Program-made: the position numbers and the translations under genes | Shown: in pieces, positions 23,232 to 35,352 of the stretch | How the letters are laid out: every line of letters starts with the position of its first letter | Numbering within the stretch: the first letter of the stretch is position 1 | DNA from: Anopheles merus | Lineage: Eukaryota; Arthropoda; Insecta; Diptera; Culicidae | Direction: 5' to 3' | Assembly: GCF_017562075.2 (NCBI RefSeq) | Contig: NC_054083.1 | Location: 21,387,428-21,451,427 of the forward strand | DNA length: 64,000 nucleotides | The notes under the pieces: model-generated | Seen by the model: only the letters and a program-made list of their open reading frames with translations | Told to the model about the DNA's origin: nothing | Databases searched by the model: none

Positions 23232-23360
23232 CTTGTGGTACAGTCGTCAACTCGCACGACTTAATAGCATGCCCGTCATGGGTTCAAGCCTTATATGGAC
23301 CGTATCCCCATTGCAAGCACTGACTATCAGGTTGCATGGTTACTGAATAACTCTCAAAAT
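23232..23360 (+). mobile_element. tRNA-derived SINE, truncated copy (SINE200-like)
   Basis: Contains an A-box-like TGGTACAGTCG and a B-box-like GGTTCAAGCC about 50 bases apart, the internal Pol III promoter of tRNA-derived SINEs. The same sequence recurs at 45362-45572 and, inverted, at 23984-24185 and 59934-60148. The 3' half is degenerate. Confidence 0.7.
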
Positions 23361-23983
23361 CCTATATGTATGCCGCCATGTCCACGTAGGACGTTACGCA
23401 AAGTAGTAGAAGGATCTTTGACTACATATTTGGACTGGACTAAGACAAATGTTTAAAAAAAAGAGTCTGATACGACTAACAGCAATACCGTAGTTCATTT
23501 TTATTTTTATTTTCTAAACCGAACTAGCCACTCAAATATAAAATCATTGAACGTGTATTAAAAACATAATCATTTTGTTCCCACCGCATGGCTACTGAAC
23601 TGAGCTAATAGCGGCATCAAAACTGGGAAAAGTGGTTCCGCTTCACCTTTCATTTCGATGTGAACCCTGAAATCACCGCCCAGATAAAGCACCGGATTTG
23701 TAATTAATCATCAAAATTGTAATTTATAACCCAAATAAACTTGGACGCTTGATAACGCAAAAAAGCAGTCTTGCTTGAATCGGATTATCTGATGGTCAGG
23801 TTCAATTGCTTTATGTTAGATGAGTTTGTCAGCTTGAGGCCCAGACATGATGCAAGTCGCAACCAGAGCGCTTTTTTAATTGCAATTTCACTGGTACTTT
23901 TTAGAGCTAGAGCAATTAGAGCGATTGTACCAAACAATAAAAATACATCTGTATGCATGGAAAATATGCCTACGTCTTTCTTT

Positions 23984-24185
23984 GATACAACAACCGTTGT
24001 CGGTCAAGGTCTGCCAGTACACCACTCAAATCCATTGACTATCAGTGACTTATTGTTTTACCTCATAGAAGGGATAGTCAGTCCTATCGTATGGGGGGGG
24101 GGCAAGGTCCATACAGGGCTTGAACCCATGTCGGGCATGTTGTTAGGTCGTGCAAGTTGATGACAGTACCACAGGATCCGCCCAA
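23984..24185 (-). mobile_element. tRNA-derived SINE, diverged copy (SINE200-like)
   Basis: Inverted orientation. GGGCTTGAACCCATG (complement of the B box) at about 24116, with a degenerate A box near 24160, and the family's 3' stretch ACAACAACCGTTGTCGGTCAAGG at 23984-24006. A G run interrupts the middle. Confidence 0.7.
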
Positions 24186-25199
24186 CGATTCACATACCGA
24201 GCGGAAAAATACACAGAAAAGACCCCACTCGAAGCATACATTAATGATCTATTTAACTACAGTTGCCAGAGGAAGCAAAACATACACCTGCACCAGGGGG
24301 TCCATTTTATTAAAACTTTCTAGTGCACCAAACACACGCACCTACACGTGGCTATTAAAAAAGCAATGTACGATCATTTAATTGAGCATCGATCTTGTAA
24401 TAAGATGTTTTTACCGCGCGCCAGCGCCACTACCCGCAACGAATGGTGACGAACGTGCGTCATCGATACTGTGCGTCAACGACAGCAAAAAAAAACCAAT
24501 CACTCTGGCACCCGGTATCCACAGACCACTGCTGCAGAGAGATAGCTTTCGCACGGGCTCGATCAACAGCAGGCCAAATGGGACCGAGCGCGTAAGATCT
24601 CCGGCTTAGTGCAATTGTTAATTAAAGTGACCGGCAAATAAGTGTACCTCTCATCCCGCTGCCCCCTCTAGATTGGCATCGTGACCTATCCGGGAACCGG
24701 GATTGATCCTGCATCAACCGCGCACGCCTTATCAACCATTCAAAGCACCGTTTTGGTGCTTTCCCATTGTGCACAGAAATCGGAACTGACTAATTGACTC
24801 TCACCCGTCGAGTGTATCCGTGTTGTATGTGCGTGTATGTGCATCATATGTTTGGATGAGTTTGCCAGCGATAAGGGCCAGCCTTCGCCCAAATATCCCC
24901 TCCCCGAAAACACAATGCGAGCGACCTCTGCTACCGTAGCGCGTGATGTTGATCAGCGTCGACTCCCGCACGGGGCTTATCGCGCTTTACGGGCCAGCCT
25001 TGTGGTTTCGACACTCGCCGTCCGTGCTGTACTTTGTACTGTGGGTCTGGACCGCTCGAATACGGCCAATATCTGCATCGAACCGGCCTGCACCCTGTGT
25101 GTGCGAGTGTGCGTTTACGTGCCAAAGAAAGAGAGAGAGAGAAAATAACTACGTTCGAAGGGGCTCGCCAAGCGCAATGCGACGGCTCATCGCTTCGGT

Positions 25200-27111
25200 C
25201 TATTCCTCGGCTAGCGTCTGCAGTACGGTAAAGTAGGATGCAGCACTTCGGATTATCTGTTCGAAATCGGTGATAAGCAGAGCAGTAAGGTGAGCGTACC
25301 CAGAACGGACTCCGCGGTGGAGGTGTGTCACCCGGAGCAGCACTTACGGTGGAAAACGTTTCCAGCGACATGGCGGAAAAGCTCCACGCGCGCATCTCGA
25401 TCTGCCGCTGGCTGTACAGCAGCAGGACGTGCTGCGTGCTCTTGAACCGTTGCGCACAAAGCTCCCACTGTGCGTCATACACCGAGCGGGGCAGCTCGGT
25501 ACCCTGGTCGGTGGGAATAAATCAAACAAACCGTGCAGTAGGTTGGGGAAGGTTGGAAGGCAGGTTTCAACAATTGGAGCATGCTGTTCCCATTCTGTCC
25601 AAACATTGACCTGATTTCCGAACCGATCGTGAGAAATGCCCTTACCTCGTTCTGGAGCCGCTGGCCGTACCAGCAGAACTGGAACAGCTGGTAGATAGCC
25701 GCTATCAGGTAGAGCACCATCAGCATCGTTTGCGAATCGCCCTCATCCTTCCGGGCAGCGTTTGCGAACGAATGGTGGTATAAAGCAATTCAACAGAACG
25801 AAAACAATAATCATCTCGCGCAAGGGGGGGGGCACTGATTCATCCCCTCACAGCATACTCACAGCGTGCATACTGGCGGCAAATGCAATGACACAGATAA
25901 TCGAGGTGCTGGTAAACAGTTGCACCAGCAGCACCGGCGAAAAGATTTCATTTATCTTCTCAATCAGCCTGCCGAAAATCGGGTAGTAAAACAAATCGTA
26001 AGCGCGCCATCTAGCGATGGCTGATGGAAGCTACCACAACCACACAGCCTACTTAACTGTATCGTGCGGATGTGGTGCAGTATGCATTCCCGCTGAAAGA
26101 AGGCACGCTCCGCGTCCGTCAACCTGGGGTTCGCCGTTTCGTGCAGCAAATCTCTCAGCAGACGCATCAGCGAAGCGGCGTACAGTACCATCGCGACGTA
26201 CAGACCGTCGAACGCCACCACCCCGGCCCAGGTGGTGTAGCCGGACAGTGATTCCGAGCAGAACAGTAGCTCAAACAGTGGGCTGCGTCGTTTAACAGGC
26301 TCCAGCAAGGGATAGTATGTGTTGTATACTGCAAAGAAAATAAGTTAAAAGCGGAAACCACCAACGAATCTTATCACGAAACACTCACCAAAGCTTCGGT
26401 TGAATGCATTGCCCTGGAACTGATTGTACAGATTGCTGCAGGCAGGTATGATGGAATAGTTTGACGCCACCAGCCCCACGACCAGCGTGTAGAAGCGCAG
26501 ATTAAGCTGCACCTCCTTGCACTGGCGCGCCAGTAGCTTGTGGATGCGGTGGAAGATAGTTCCCCGGTCGGCTGCAAACAAAAACACACACACAAACGAC
26601 ACGTGAATCATTTTTCAATCCCCCCCCCCCCCCAATGGAGCACATCCGCACTACTTTTACTTTTGCGCAAAAATCTTATCTTCTTGATGAAGGTCGCATC
26701 TTGCAACGTTTGCCATAGCTGCACTATCTCGGCCTCGTACGCGTGGATGCGCATCACCTTAATGCCGGTGGTGGTGATGCTAACGAAGCTGCAAAGTCCC
26801 TATAATTGCGGAATGAGAAGAAATTTTGCAACAATCATGTTTTTTGGAATTTAAATCATTTTCCTTTTTCTCACCTGCACTACCAAACCAAGATTGCCCA
26901 GATTTCGGAAGAAAAACTCCGTCTGCAGGTAGGTGTTGAGCCAATGCATCAGCAGCATAAAGTAGTACAGCCTTCGGTACCAGTGGCTGCGCATCGAAAC
27001 GTACTGGCCGGGCCAGATGCCCATCGTTGTGGCCAGTGCCCGTACCCAGTAGGTGCTGCGCTGCACGAGCTCGCCGTAATCGTCCTCCGGTTTGTAGTGT
27101 TCCGTCTCCAT
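25200..27111 (-). CDS. odorant receptor (insect 7tm_6 family), 416 aa
   Basis: Ligand-binding subunit of the heteromeric insect odorant-gated channel, working with Orco in sensory neuron dendrites. Eight exons splice in frame: 26875-27111, 26661-26799, 26389-26571, 26058-26328, 25863-25968, 25646-25747, 25348-25503 and 25200-25256, totalling 416 residues. Start METEHYKPEDD; seven hydrophobic segments are spread along the chain (for example YYFMLLMHWL, FYTLVVGLVA, VAMVLYAASL, TSIICVIAFAA, MLMVLYLIAAIY). The C-terminus carries family hallmarks: FCWYGQ, then SYFTVLQTLAEE after the last phase-0 intron. All donors and acceptors are canonical. An intron between the first two exons is 75 bp, and the next (26572-26660) contains a 14-base C run. 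Which receptor of the repertoire this is cannot be told from sequence alone. Confidence 0.93.
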
Positions 27112-30100
27112 GGTTAAGCTGCTGTCTACTGCCCTAAGTCAATCGATGTGGGCTTAATTTATACGAAATGTTTTGACAATTTACTCCAATGAGGAGTTTC
27201 TTTGAAATTCTCTTTCAAGCGATCCCTGTGTCTCTGGGGACACTACTTAGGCCGTTAATACTTCATTACCTGCTCATTACCGGTACATTTCAAACTTGGT
27301 AAGATTCAATGGCGATTCGTGTGAATTGTGACACCTTTCGCTGTCAAATAGCTGCTCCAATTAAGAAGGATCATCCTTTTCAAAGAAGGGTCTTTTCTAT
27401 TTTTGGTCATTTGCTATTTTTGAGCTTTTTTCCTAAATTGTTTTACGCTTCTTTGTGTGGTGGTGTCATCGTGAATGATTCACTCTTCCAAAGGCTAACG
27501 AATCCAACACTCTATCATACCCTAAATATTTCCATGATCTCGTCTCTTAAGCTAACAAACCGGCGTTGACGTCTTACCCTAGCCAATGCAATAATACAGC
27601 AACCACCCCATTTGCAGCTAAACCACCAACGACTCCTCACCTTCTCACATCAATCAGCATCATACACACCGGACACGCACAATCACCACCGGAGCAAACA
27701 TTTGCACTACTAGTTCATTCACAAACGTAGCAGTTCCGGTTAAGCACTGTGCCCTCCCACACCAACTAGCATGCGGTACAGCCTCCCCCTACCCCGACAC
27801 CAACAGGTGTATATTGTCAACAAGATGCATCGAAGCCTGCCCGAGTGGTGTGTGCCCACCTGGGCGGTTGGTTTTTGGGTGGAAAATTCATGGTTCGTGA
27901 TTATAGCTTACCAAACCGACGGTCGAACGTTGCGATGACGTCTCCCCGGGCAAGGGTAATTGGTTGAAAGAGACACCCGCAGGCAAGGCGCGTGGCACTT
28001 GAACCAAATTAAAAATATCCGATGATCGTACACATTCCGTTTTGCGTCAATCCATCACACACAGAGACAGCACCGGGAGGGTTAAAGGGTGAGTAAGGTT
28101 TGCGAGCGAGCGGGCACACTTCCTTCACAACAATGTACGATGCATCATCAGTTCCGGGGGGGAGGATGGGTGGATTATTTTATTACCACTGGAAACAGTT
28201 AGAAACGAACTTAATTTCCTCCCTCTAGAGCCGCACTGGAAATTACTTACTCATCGCAGGAGAATCATTGGCTTTTCCCACCCATGGGAGCAAGGGTTTT
28301 GATCGGTGTCGGTGTCATTTATTTACACTTTACCAGTGATTTGAATGAGGCACCGGGTGTTACTTTCACACCTGGTGTGCTTCCCTTATTGTTCCCTTCC
28401 CTTATTGCTCAATTAGCAGCAATCAATCTCATTCGATGATTGCAAAGTCGTTAAGGAGAAGCAGAAGTGTGGCAAACGAAACACTATTACAGATTGCACA
28501 ATACCAGTAAGAGATGCATTATTTTTGCATCTACAATTGTGCAAGTTTTGGCTTAAGCTTAAATATTTTTTTTTGAAGTTTTGAAATTTTAGTAATCAGC
28601 TATTTTACATTCATAATTGTACCTGAAAATGAGTTTAATTTTATATGTATTTATAAGGGAAGCAAATCTTAGCTTTGAATAATTATTTTTTGTACTTTTA
28701 TTTTTAATTTTGTTATTGTTGTTTTTTAGTTGTTTTTTAGTTGTTTTACAGTTTTATTGATTGATTTTCATGGTGATTGATTTTTGACTATTGTGTTTTA
28801 TTATTTTTGTTGTTCCGTTTTTTGTTTTATTATTTTATAGATTTTCTTATTGTCTTATTTGTTTGTATTCGTTATTTTACTCTTTTTATTGGCTATTGTA
28901 TTATTGATTTTACTTCTTTTTGTTTTTGTATTGACTATAAGGTTTTTTTTTTTAATTTTAGCTATTTTAGCTTGAACCAGTGAAATTGAATACAGATGAC
29001 AGTAAACGATGTGCATAAAAAAACTCTTTAAAACATCCTATACCCTCTATCTAACCTACATTCGCCTCACATAACCAGTGCGATCTTTCATTTCACAGAT
29101 CTACCCGCTTCGATAGCGGAAACAATCCACCTGTCCTATCACTTCTCCACTGTCTATCATCTTACGTTTTAAAATGTCAACTCAGAGCTTGCCTCAAAAT
29201 TGGCAAACGTTAAATACGTCTATTGCCAGGAATGCAACCGCCGATAAAGCACACACAAGCATAAGAGGAATCTTCCGTCACTACATTACCTCGCAAAACC
29301 GATAAGAAATCGAGATGTAATGCTTACACTTACGCTGGTAAATAACACCGAATGCTCGCGATAACATTGATCAAAGTCATTTGCGATCGCTTATGTCACT
29401 GTGACAGGTGTGTTTGTATGAAGAACAGCCAACAGTCCGGGAAACCTTTGCTCTCTTGGCCATCCGCCGAGCGCGGTTCGTATGCGTGCTCGAGATGGTT
29501 GTGCTGCACTGTTTGTTCACCTTCTACCTTGGACGTTGTCGGTTAATGCTTAATTTTGGAGCTCCAGAGCTCAATTAGTGGCAAGCGGTGGTTCGGCTGT
29601 TCGAGACTGTTCTTCGTGGTGGTCCTTCCGCATAACATGGGTGTCCTTGTGTCATGTGCGTTGTGTGTGTGTGTGCCTTCATTAATAATCAACTCCGTGC
29701 CAGATCAACACGCGTGTATCGTTTCGACCGTGGGCCATGGTGTCTTGCTGGGATGGGCGTCCCGTGACGTCCATAGTTCTTATCGTACATTCTGGTTCGT
29801 TCAATAGTGCTTCATTGACGAACGGGCGTCAATTGTCTAATTGGATCTCTCTTTGCTCGACTTATTGCGATTACCCTTACCACGCGTGTCTTCTGCTATC
29901 TGACCGACAGACGACACCGAAAATATTCCACCGCAAATCGGCGACACGTGGAACAGGGTTGACAAGTGGCCGAACCGTTCATTGATCCTTTTGACTGGAC
30001 CGATGCAAATTGTCTCGCCTTGCGGCTTGGATGTAATCGGTAGGTGCGTGGTGCGAAAATTACCTTCCACAAACACACTTCATTATTGGTGGCTGGCGAA

Positions 30101-31420
30101 ACAGGCGGTTAACGCAATTCGTTCCCGACCGGATTGGACTGTGGTTCCAATTAACAGACGTCATTGTAGGTGAGCGCAGGAATTTGAGTGAATGGGTGCC
30201 GTCTATGCCAGACAGAAGATTTTTTTCTTTCTTTTTTCAAAGAAGAATGAATACATGTTCCTATAATGCATTGAAATAAACCTACATCATTGAAACCATC
30301 AATGAATCCAACTTATCATTGTGAAAAGCGGTAAAAATATAGAGACTGAACTTTGTCTATAAATTTAACTATATTCAGAGATTAAAAGATAAATTGTCAA
30401 ACAAAAATCACCCTTTTGAAGGACTATGAATGTTATAAAAATAAAGATATAATAAAAGATATGAAAACACAAAATCATTCAATAAGATGTAATTTATCAT
30501 GCTGCAATATTATTAGAACAGTACTAAATAAATTCATAAGCAAAATGCAATAGAAATGTAATCAAGCGAAGAAATATAAGCGAAGGAATTTGACGAAGTC
30601 TTTCCGATGATTAAAATAGTAGTTAATCCCATGTTCAAAAATCTGAAAGATACCACATTTTGTTATAGTCATAATTTCAATCGTTGAAATTTAATCAATA
30701 TAAATCTTGTGCTCATCATTTCTATACATATAAATGTACTAAAAATGTCTTATAATTTTAAAACATTAACTATGATTAAAATTTACACCATAAAATAAGT
30801 AAAATGAGACTGATTATTTTTATTTTGTTTTATAAATATCAAATCCTGTCCCTCTTTCGAAATATCAAATCGACTCTCATGCAAATTGTATCTATAAACG
30901 ATACGACTTACTATAACATTCGTAGTACAGTTCCTAGAATTTTCTAGGAGGCGGGGCGCTGTAATGCTCCCACACCGATCAGATTTAGACAAGCGTTACT
31001 CATCGGGCACACGCCGTGCACACACTGCCGTCTAAGCGCGCTCAATCGATGGAGCCACCCCGAAAAAACATCCTGCTTTCCAGCTTTCCTATTGGCCAGG
31101 GCACGCACAGTCACACTTAAACACCGCGATTCACACGCCACTTCGGTCACTTCGAAGACGGGCTGCTTTCGGGCCCACACGAGTGCCTTCCTTATCGCGA
31201 TGAGTCGGGTGCGACAGCGAAAAGGGGTTTTCGCACCGCCAGCAAATCGCAAACTGTGGCCACCCACAGCCCACCCAAACGCAAATCACACCACAAGCGC
31301 AGCACAAAGTGACTTCACGGTGGTGGTAGTGGTGGAGGTAATGGTAGTAAGGTGAGTTGCAACGACTCACGCCCGACCGGTGAGATGTGAACGAGAATCC
31401 CCGGTTGGAGCTGCGGCCGG
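27112..31420. other. 4.3-kb intergenic region, no gene seen
   Basis: Lies between the odorant receptor start and the LRIM-like promoter. An AT/T-rich stretch at 28550-28980 gives spurious ORFs. No TE with clear termini and no coding pattern was found. Confidence 0.45.
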
Positions 31421-31460
31421 TTTATAAAAGCGTTCCCGCGCGACACTATCAACTCAGTCG
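31421..31460 (+). promoter_or_regulatory. TATA box plus TCAGT initiator of the LRIM-like gene
   Basis: TTTATAAAAG at 31421-31430 is followed 33 bases later by ACTCAGTCG, whose TCAGT (31454-31458) is the arthropod initiator. Spacing fits a Pol II core promoter on the plus strand. It implies a 5' UTR of about 430 bases before the ATG at 31887. Confidence 0.7.
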
Positions 31461-31886
31461 CTGTGCGAATCTTCAGCTGGTCTGACAGATTAATGGAGCT
31501 GCGTGTGCGAAGCAGTGTGTGTCTGTGTGCAAATGTGTTTAATCAGCGCAGGAGCAGCTTGTAGTGGTGAATAATTTTACTGCACCGTTCGAATTGGTGA
31601 TACGAAATGGGCTGGAGTGTGAAGCCGAGAATGAATTGTTAAAGCAGAGCATAAATGTCATACTTTACCGTGCGTAAAGGTGATTTGCTATAAAAAAAAG
31701 TGTTCTAAAAAGTGTGCTATAAAACTGTGCTACATCTTAGTGTACGGAAGATAATTAAAGAAAAGGTGTATTATACAAAACCTTGTGCAATAGTGATACG
31801 AGTGAAAGAAGTAACCATCCTGCTGCACATCTGATCTTGCCCCCCCCAAGATCAGTATCCGTCGGCCGCTGAGTTAGTTCACAAAA

Positions 31887-33437
31887 ATGCACTTCGGAAT
31901 AGCGGATGCATCGTAAGTGTTACATGATGTGTGTGTTGTGTGTTCTTATTTTGTGAATCTCCATTTCCCTTACTAAGTGCGCTCGTGGCCTCTTCTCGTT
32001 CACAGTGTGTGGCTAGTGTTGATCGCGGTGCGACTACAGCTCTGCACCTGCTCCAAGTACACCTGTGCGATCGGTTCGGACGGGTTCTGCATCTTCCAGG
32101 GCGTACACATCGAAAGCTCGGAGCAGGCGGCAAATGTGCAGCTCGAACCACCGGCCGGCGCCGCCGCCGATGTGACGCGGGTCAAGTTCCGCGACTCCAG
32201 CATGGTCGCGCTACCGTCCAGCCTGTACGGGGCCTTTCGCCAGCTGCAGGAGCTGCGCGTCTGGTGGATGCATCTGCACAGTATTCATATCGATCCGCGC
32301 CTGCTGTCGCTCGATGCGGAGAAGAATCGCATCAGCAGCATCACGACCGAGCCCGGCACGGTGCCGCTGCTCCGCAAGCTCGAGCTCAACCAGAACCGGC
32401 TGCGCAACATCGACAACATCTCGGTGTTTGAGAACCTGGAGGTGCTCGAGCTAGCGCACAACGATCTCCGCACGCTCGATCTTTGTGTGTTCCAGCGCAT
32501 GCCCAAGCTGCGGCTGCTCGATCTTTCCAGCAACAATCTGGCGCTGGTGCGCAGCTCGATCGGTGCCGAGAAGCTTGCCTCACTGACAGTATTATATCTG
32601 AACGATAACCGGCTGACCTACCTGGACCTAAGCATTCTACGATCGTTCCCTGCCCTCGAGAAGGTACATCTCGCGAACAACGCGCTCGTGTACGTCGATC
32701 ACGACTCGCTGCCCACCATGCTGCCCCGGTTGCGTGTGTTCCATCTGCAAACGAACGATTGGCACTGCGAAGGGCTGGCCGAGCTGATCGGACAGCTGCG
32801 CAAAACGGGCGTCCAAGACTTCAAAACGTTCAGTGCATTCAGCTGCAAGGAGCGCATGGTGGAAGGTATCTGCTGCACCGAGAACAAACCATTCGCCCTG
32901 GTACGCAAATCGAACCAATACCTTGCCAGTTACACCTCCGAGCTGAACGGACACACGCGCCACCTGATGCGGGAGCTGCAGCATACCCGGCATGAGGTCG
33001 CACGGTTAATTGCGAACGACAACTACACTCAGGTGTCGCTGCAAAACATTGGCGACGAGGTGGAGGAACTTCGCAACCAGCTAACGGATGCACTGTCCTC
33101 GCCCGATCCCGTCACGGGCCGTCCGGTAAAACCACCAAGCGCAGCAGCCGGCAGTCGATCCGCCCCCAGCGGCTCAATCAATCCCGAGCGGCTGGTGGCG
33201 GAGGTGGCCAAACTAAGGCGCGACTTCCAGAAGATGGCCGGCGAAAACCAAACGCTCCGCCAGCAGGTGCGCCAGTACGAGAAGCTACGGCAGGAGCTGG
33301 AAGCGCTGCGCACCGACACGAACGAGACGAAGCTCGCCTTTCAGCTAATGAAGGAGGAGAACGCACTGCTCCGGCAGGATCTGAACCAGCTCGAGCAGAA
33401 ACTGCAGCAGCTGTTTAGCCGTGGAACGGCCGTCTGA
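31887..33437 (+). CDS. LRIM-like leucine-rich repeat/coiled-coil secreted protein, 485 aa
   Basis: Exons 31887-31912 and 32006-33437 (93-bp intron, phase 2, tc|gtaagt and ttcacag) encode 485 residues. The signal peptide starts MHFGIADAS and continues VWLVLIAV. A Cys-containing N-cap follows (CSKYTCAIGSDGFC), then leucine-rich repeats over about residues 50-270 with units such as LEVLELAHNDL, LRLLDLSSNNL, LTVLYLNDNRL and LEKVHLANNAL. A cysteine-rich LRR C-cap (DWHCEGL, SCKE) and a double cysteine (GICCTE) precede a long heptad-rich coiled coil to the C-terminus. This order is that of mosquito LRIM proteins; LRIM1/APL1 members form disulphide-linked complexes that stabilise complement-like TEP1 in haemolymph. 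No transmembrane segment is seen. An immune role is inferred from architecture, and the LRIM member is not identified. Confidence 0.88.
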
Positions 33438-34978
33438 TAGTCCGCGGGAATGATGTTTTTTGTTGCGCATGGGTTGAATCTGATCTGAGCGTACGCTTGA
33501 TGCGTGCGCCGTTTATCTCTCACGTTATTCTCTCTCTCTACTTAGCGCACTTAGAGTGCGGTTCGCCGTCTCTGGCACACCAGCAGGTGTCTCACACTGA
33601 CTTTCTCAGGGCTGGAAGCAAAAGCACCGTGGCTAGAGACGTGTTTGAATCGAAATCGAAATCGTAGCAATCCGTGACAGCTGTGACCGATAGAGCTGTA
33701 GTCACTCGTCTCGGGCTGTACTATGTATAACTGTACTACACTACTTACACTAACCGTAGGATGGGCGTAGACGCCTTTCCGAATCGTACCAAAGAGCACT
33801 AAACTAACTATCTTTAGTATAGCAACTAGCGAAACGATCTTCATGCTTTCGATGGCAAACCGTAGCAGCAGCAGCAGCAGCAACTAGAAAATCAAAACAA
33901 AAAGAAGACAGAGCAAAGAAAGTATATTATATTCGAAAGTGTTATACGAACGTTACTACTTACCTGTGAGATTGTGCTACCGTTAAATCTGTCTGTTCGT
34001 CATAATATATCTGTGTGTAGCGGCTACCTTCAAGCGGAATCGTACGTGGTAACGGAAAAGCTCCTCAGCCCCACACCCCAGTTCAGATTACACTGGGCAT
34101 GTTTTGTTTTGTTCCGCCAGCGTACGTTCCGACGCGTGTCACTAAACAAGCAAACAATTACACTGCACTTTGCTAGCTAGAGCCGCTGCTAAACGTCATC
34201 AACCGTTGCGTCACTTGCGGTCTGTTGTGCGGCCCAACGTCCGTCGGCACGTGATTGCAGTATGACCCACACCGGGCTAAAGAAGAAATTGAGTTGCTGC
34301 TGTCCAAACAAGCGTTTAGGTCCTTCCTCATTTCCTCATTTGCGGTGAGCGCAAACTGTTCTACACGCTTCTTTCACACATCGACAGGTCGGTGTAGCTT
34401 TTAGAAAGATTTATTTATAACACTTTTAGGCAACGATTAGTTACTGCTTCTAGGAATGATAGTTAGTGATGATCATACATTACGTATATATTTGTAATAA
34501 TTTTCCTCAAATCATGTTTCCTCCATCACAACATTGAACTGGGACCATAGGTTGGCCTTTTCTGTTACGATGTTTAGGATATTTCTCATTTAATATTTAT
34601 TAAACACAAGCGCAAGCCATAAAACCCAGTCGACAGCTGGAACTTACTCTCGAATTCCTTCACACACGTAAAGAATCAAGTGATGGCTCGAAATAAGTGC
34701 AAGAATTGTGCTGTATTGCTTCATAAGATTACAAAGAAATGTAAAATCGCACACAAAACACTCGACACCCCTATCCCTCTATCGTGTAACCGTTCGTCGT
34801 GATGCCCAGGCGAGCACCCCTGTCTGACACCGCGCTGCCATTCGTAGTGTATTGTACTAGCGTTTAATTGAACAATAAAAAAACCAAGGTTGCAAACGTG
34901 AAATTGAAGAGTGTTATTTGCTGTTATACTAACCAGCACCTGCCATTTTGAATAGAAAGAAAGTGCTGCTTCTTCTCC
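33438..34978. other. 3' UTR/intergenic between LRIM-like and small membrane gene
   Basis: No gene recognised. The first few hundred bases are probably the LRIM-like 3' UTR, though no unambiguous polyadenylation signal was found. A short reverse-transcriptase remnant lies at 34800-34850. Confidence 0.4.
34800..34850 (-). mobile_element. tiny reverse-transcriptase remnant
   Basis: Minus-strand translation gives HYEWQRGVRQGCSPG, matching the RT palm motif RGVRQGCPLSP of LINE-type elements. The surrounding sequence is not coding. Too short to classify. Confidence 0.5.
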
Positions 34979-35352
34979 ATGCTACAGCTCATCACAGTAA
35001 GCGATGAAGTTTACCTTGAAGCTCCATTTGACATATCACAGCTATGGGGCATTTTGTCGCTCCCGTTAAAAGCGATGGTTTTAAATTTACGTGAAACCCT
35101 GCAAGGAATTGTAAGTAAATACAGAGAGTGACAATTTTTCACCTAAATACGTCAATACCCTTTTCTCAGTTAATCTGCTTTCTGGTCATCTGCAATGTGG
35201 TGGAAGCTTTTGTGATCCAAATTGTTCGAACTGTGTGTGATTTCGTGCACGGCGTGGTGAACGTATGTATGGTTGTGATCTACCTGTTCGTCTTCGGTGT
35301 GGTAGTGCTACTTAGCTGGTCGGTGGAGATATGCCGATTTCTGCTGCATTGA
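34979..35352 (+). CDS. small two-exon membrane protein (104 aa), function unknown
   Basis: Exons 34979-35110 and 35170-35352 join in phase 0 (ATT|gtaagt, tttctcag) to 104 residues. The start MLQLITVSDEV opens a 44-residue acidic-to-amphipathic N-terminal part. The second exon is almost entirely hydrophobic, with two or three membrane segments (ICFLVICNVVEAFVI, VCMVVIYLFVFGVVVLL) and the ending ICRFLLH. AATAAA lies at 35410-35415. No family was recognised. It resembles the pair at 11511-12362 in size and split hydrophobic design, but no residue-level similarity is convincing. Confidence 0.62.

Larger units (their letters stand above)
23019..25199. other. intergenic between the hAT composite and the odorant receptor
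   Basis: No gene was recognised. It contains two SINE copies (23232-23360 and 23984-24185), a G run at about 24091 and low-complexity GT sequence near 24820-25140. It lies beyond the 3' end of the odorant receptor, so 25140-25199 may be its 3' UTR. Confidence 0.45.

Noticed and set aside
28777..28983. Phe/Tyr-rich 68-aa ORF
   Set aside because: Arises from a T-rich low-complexity tract.
31977..32005. Unspliced GTG/CTC start giving MRSWPLLVHS for the LRIM-like gene
   Set aside because: A canonical intron (31913-32005) joins an ATG exon at 31887 in the correct phase, giving a better signal peptide.
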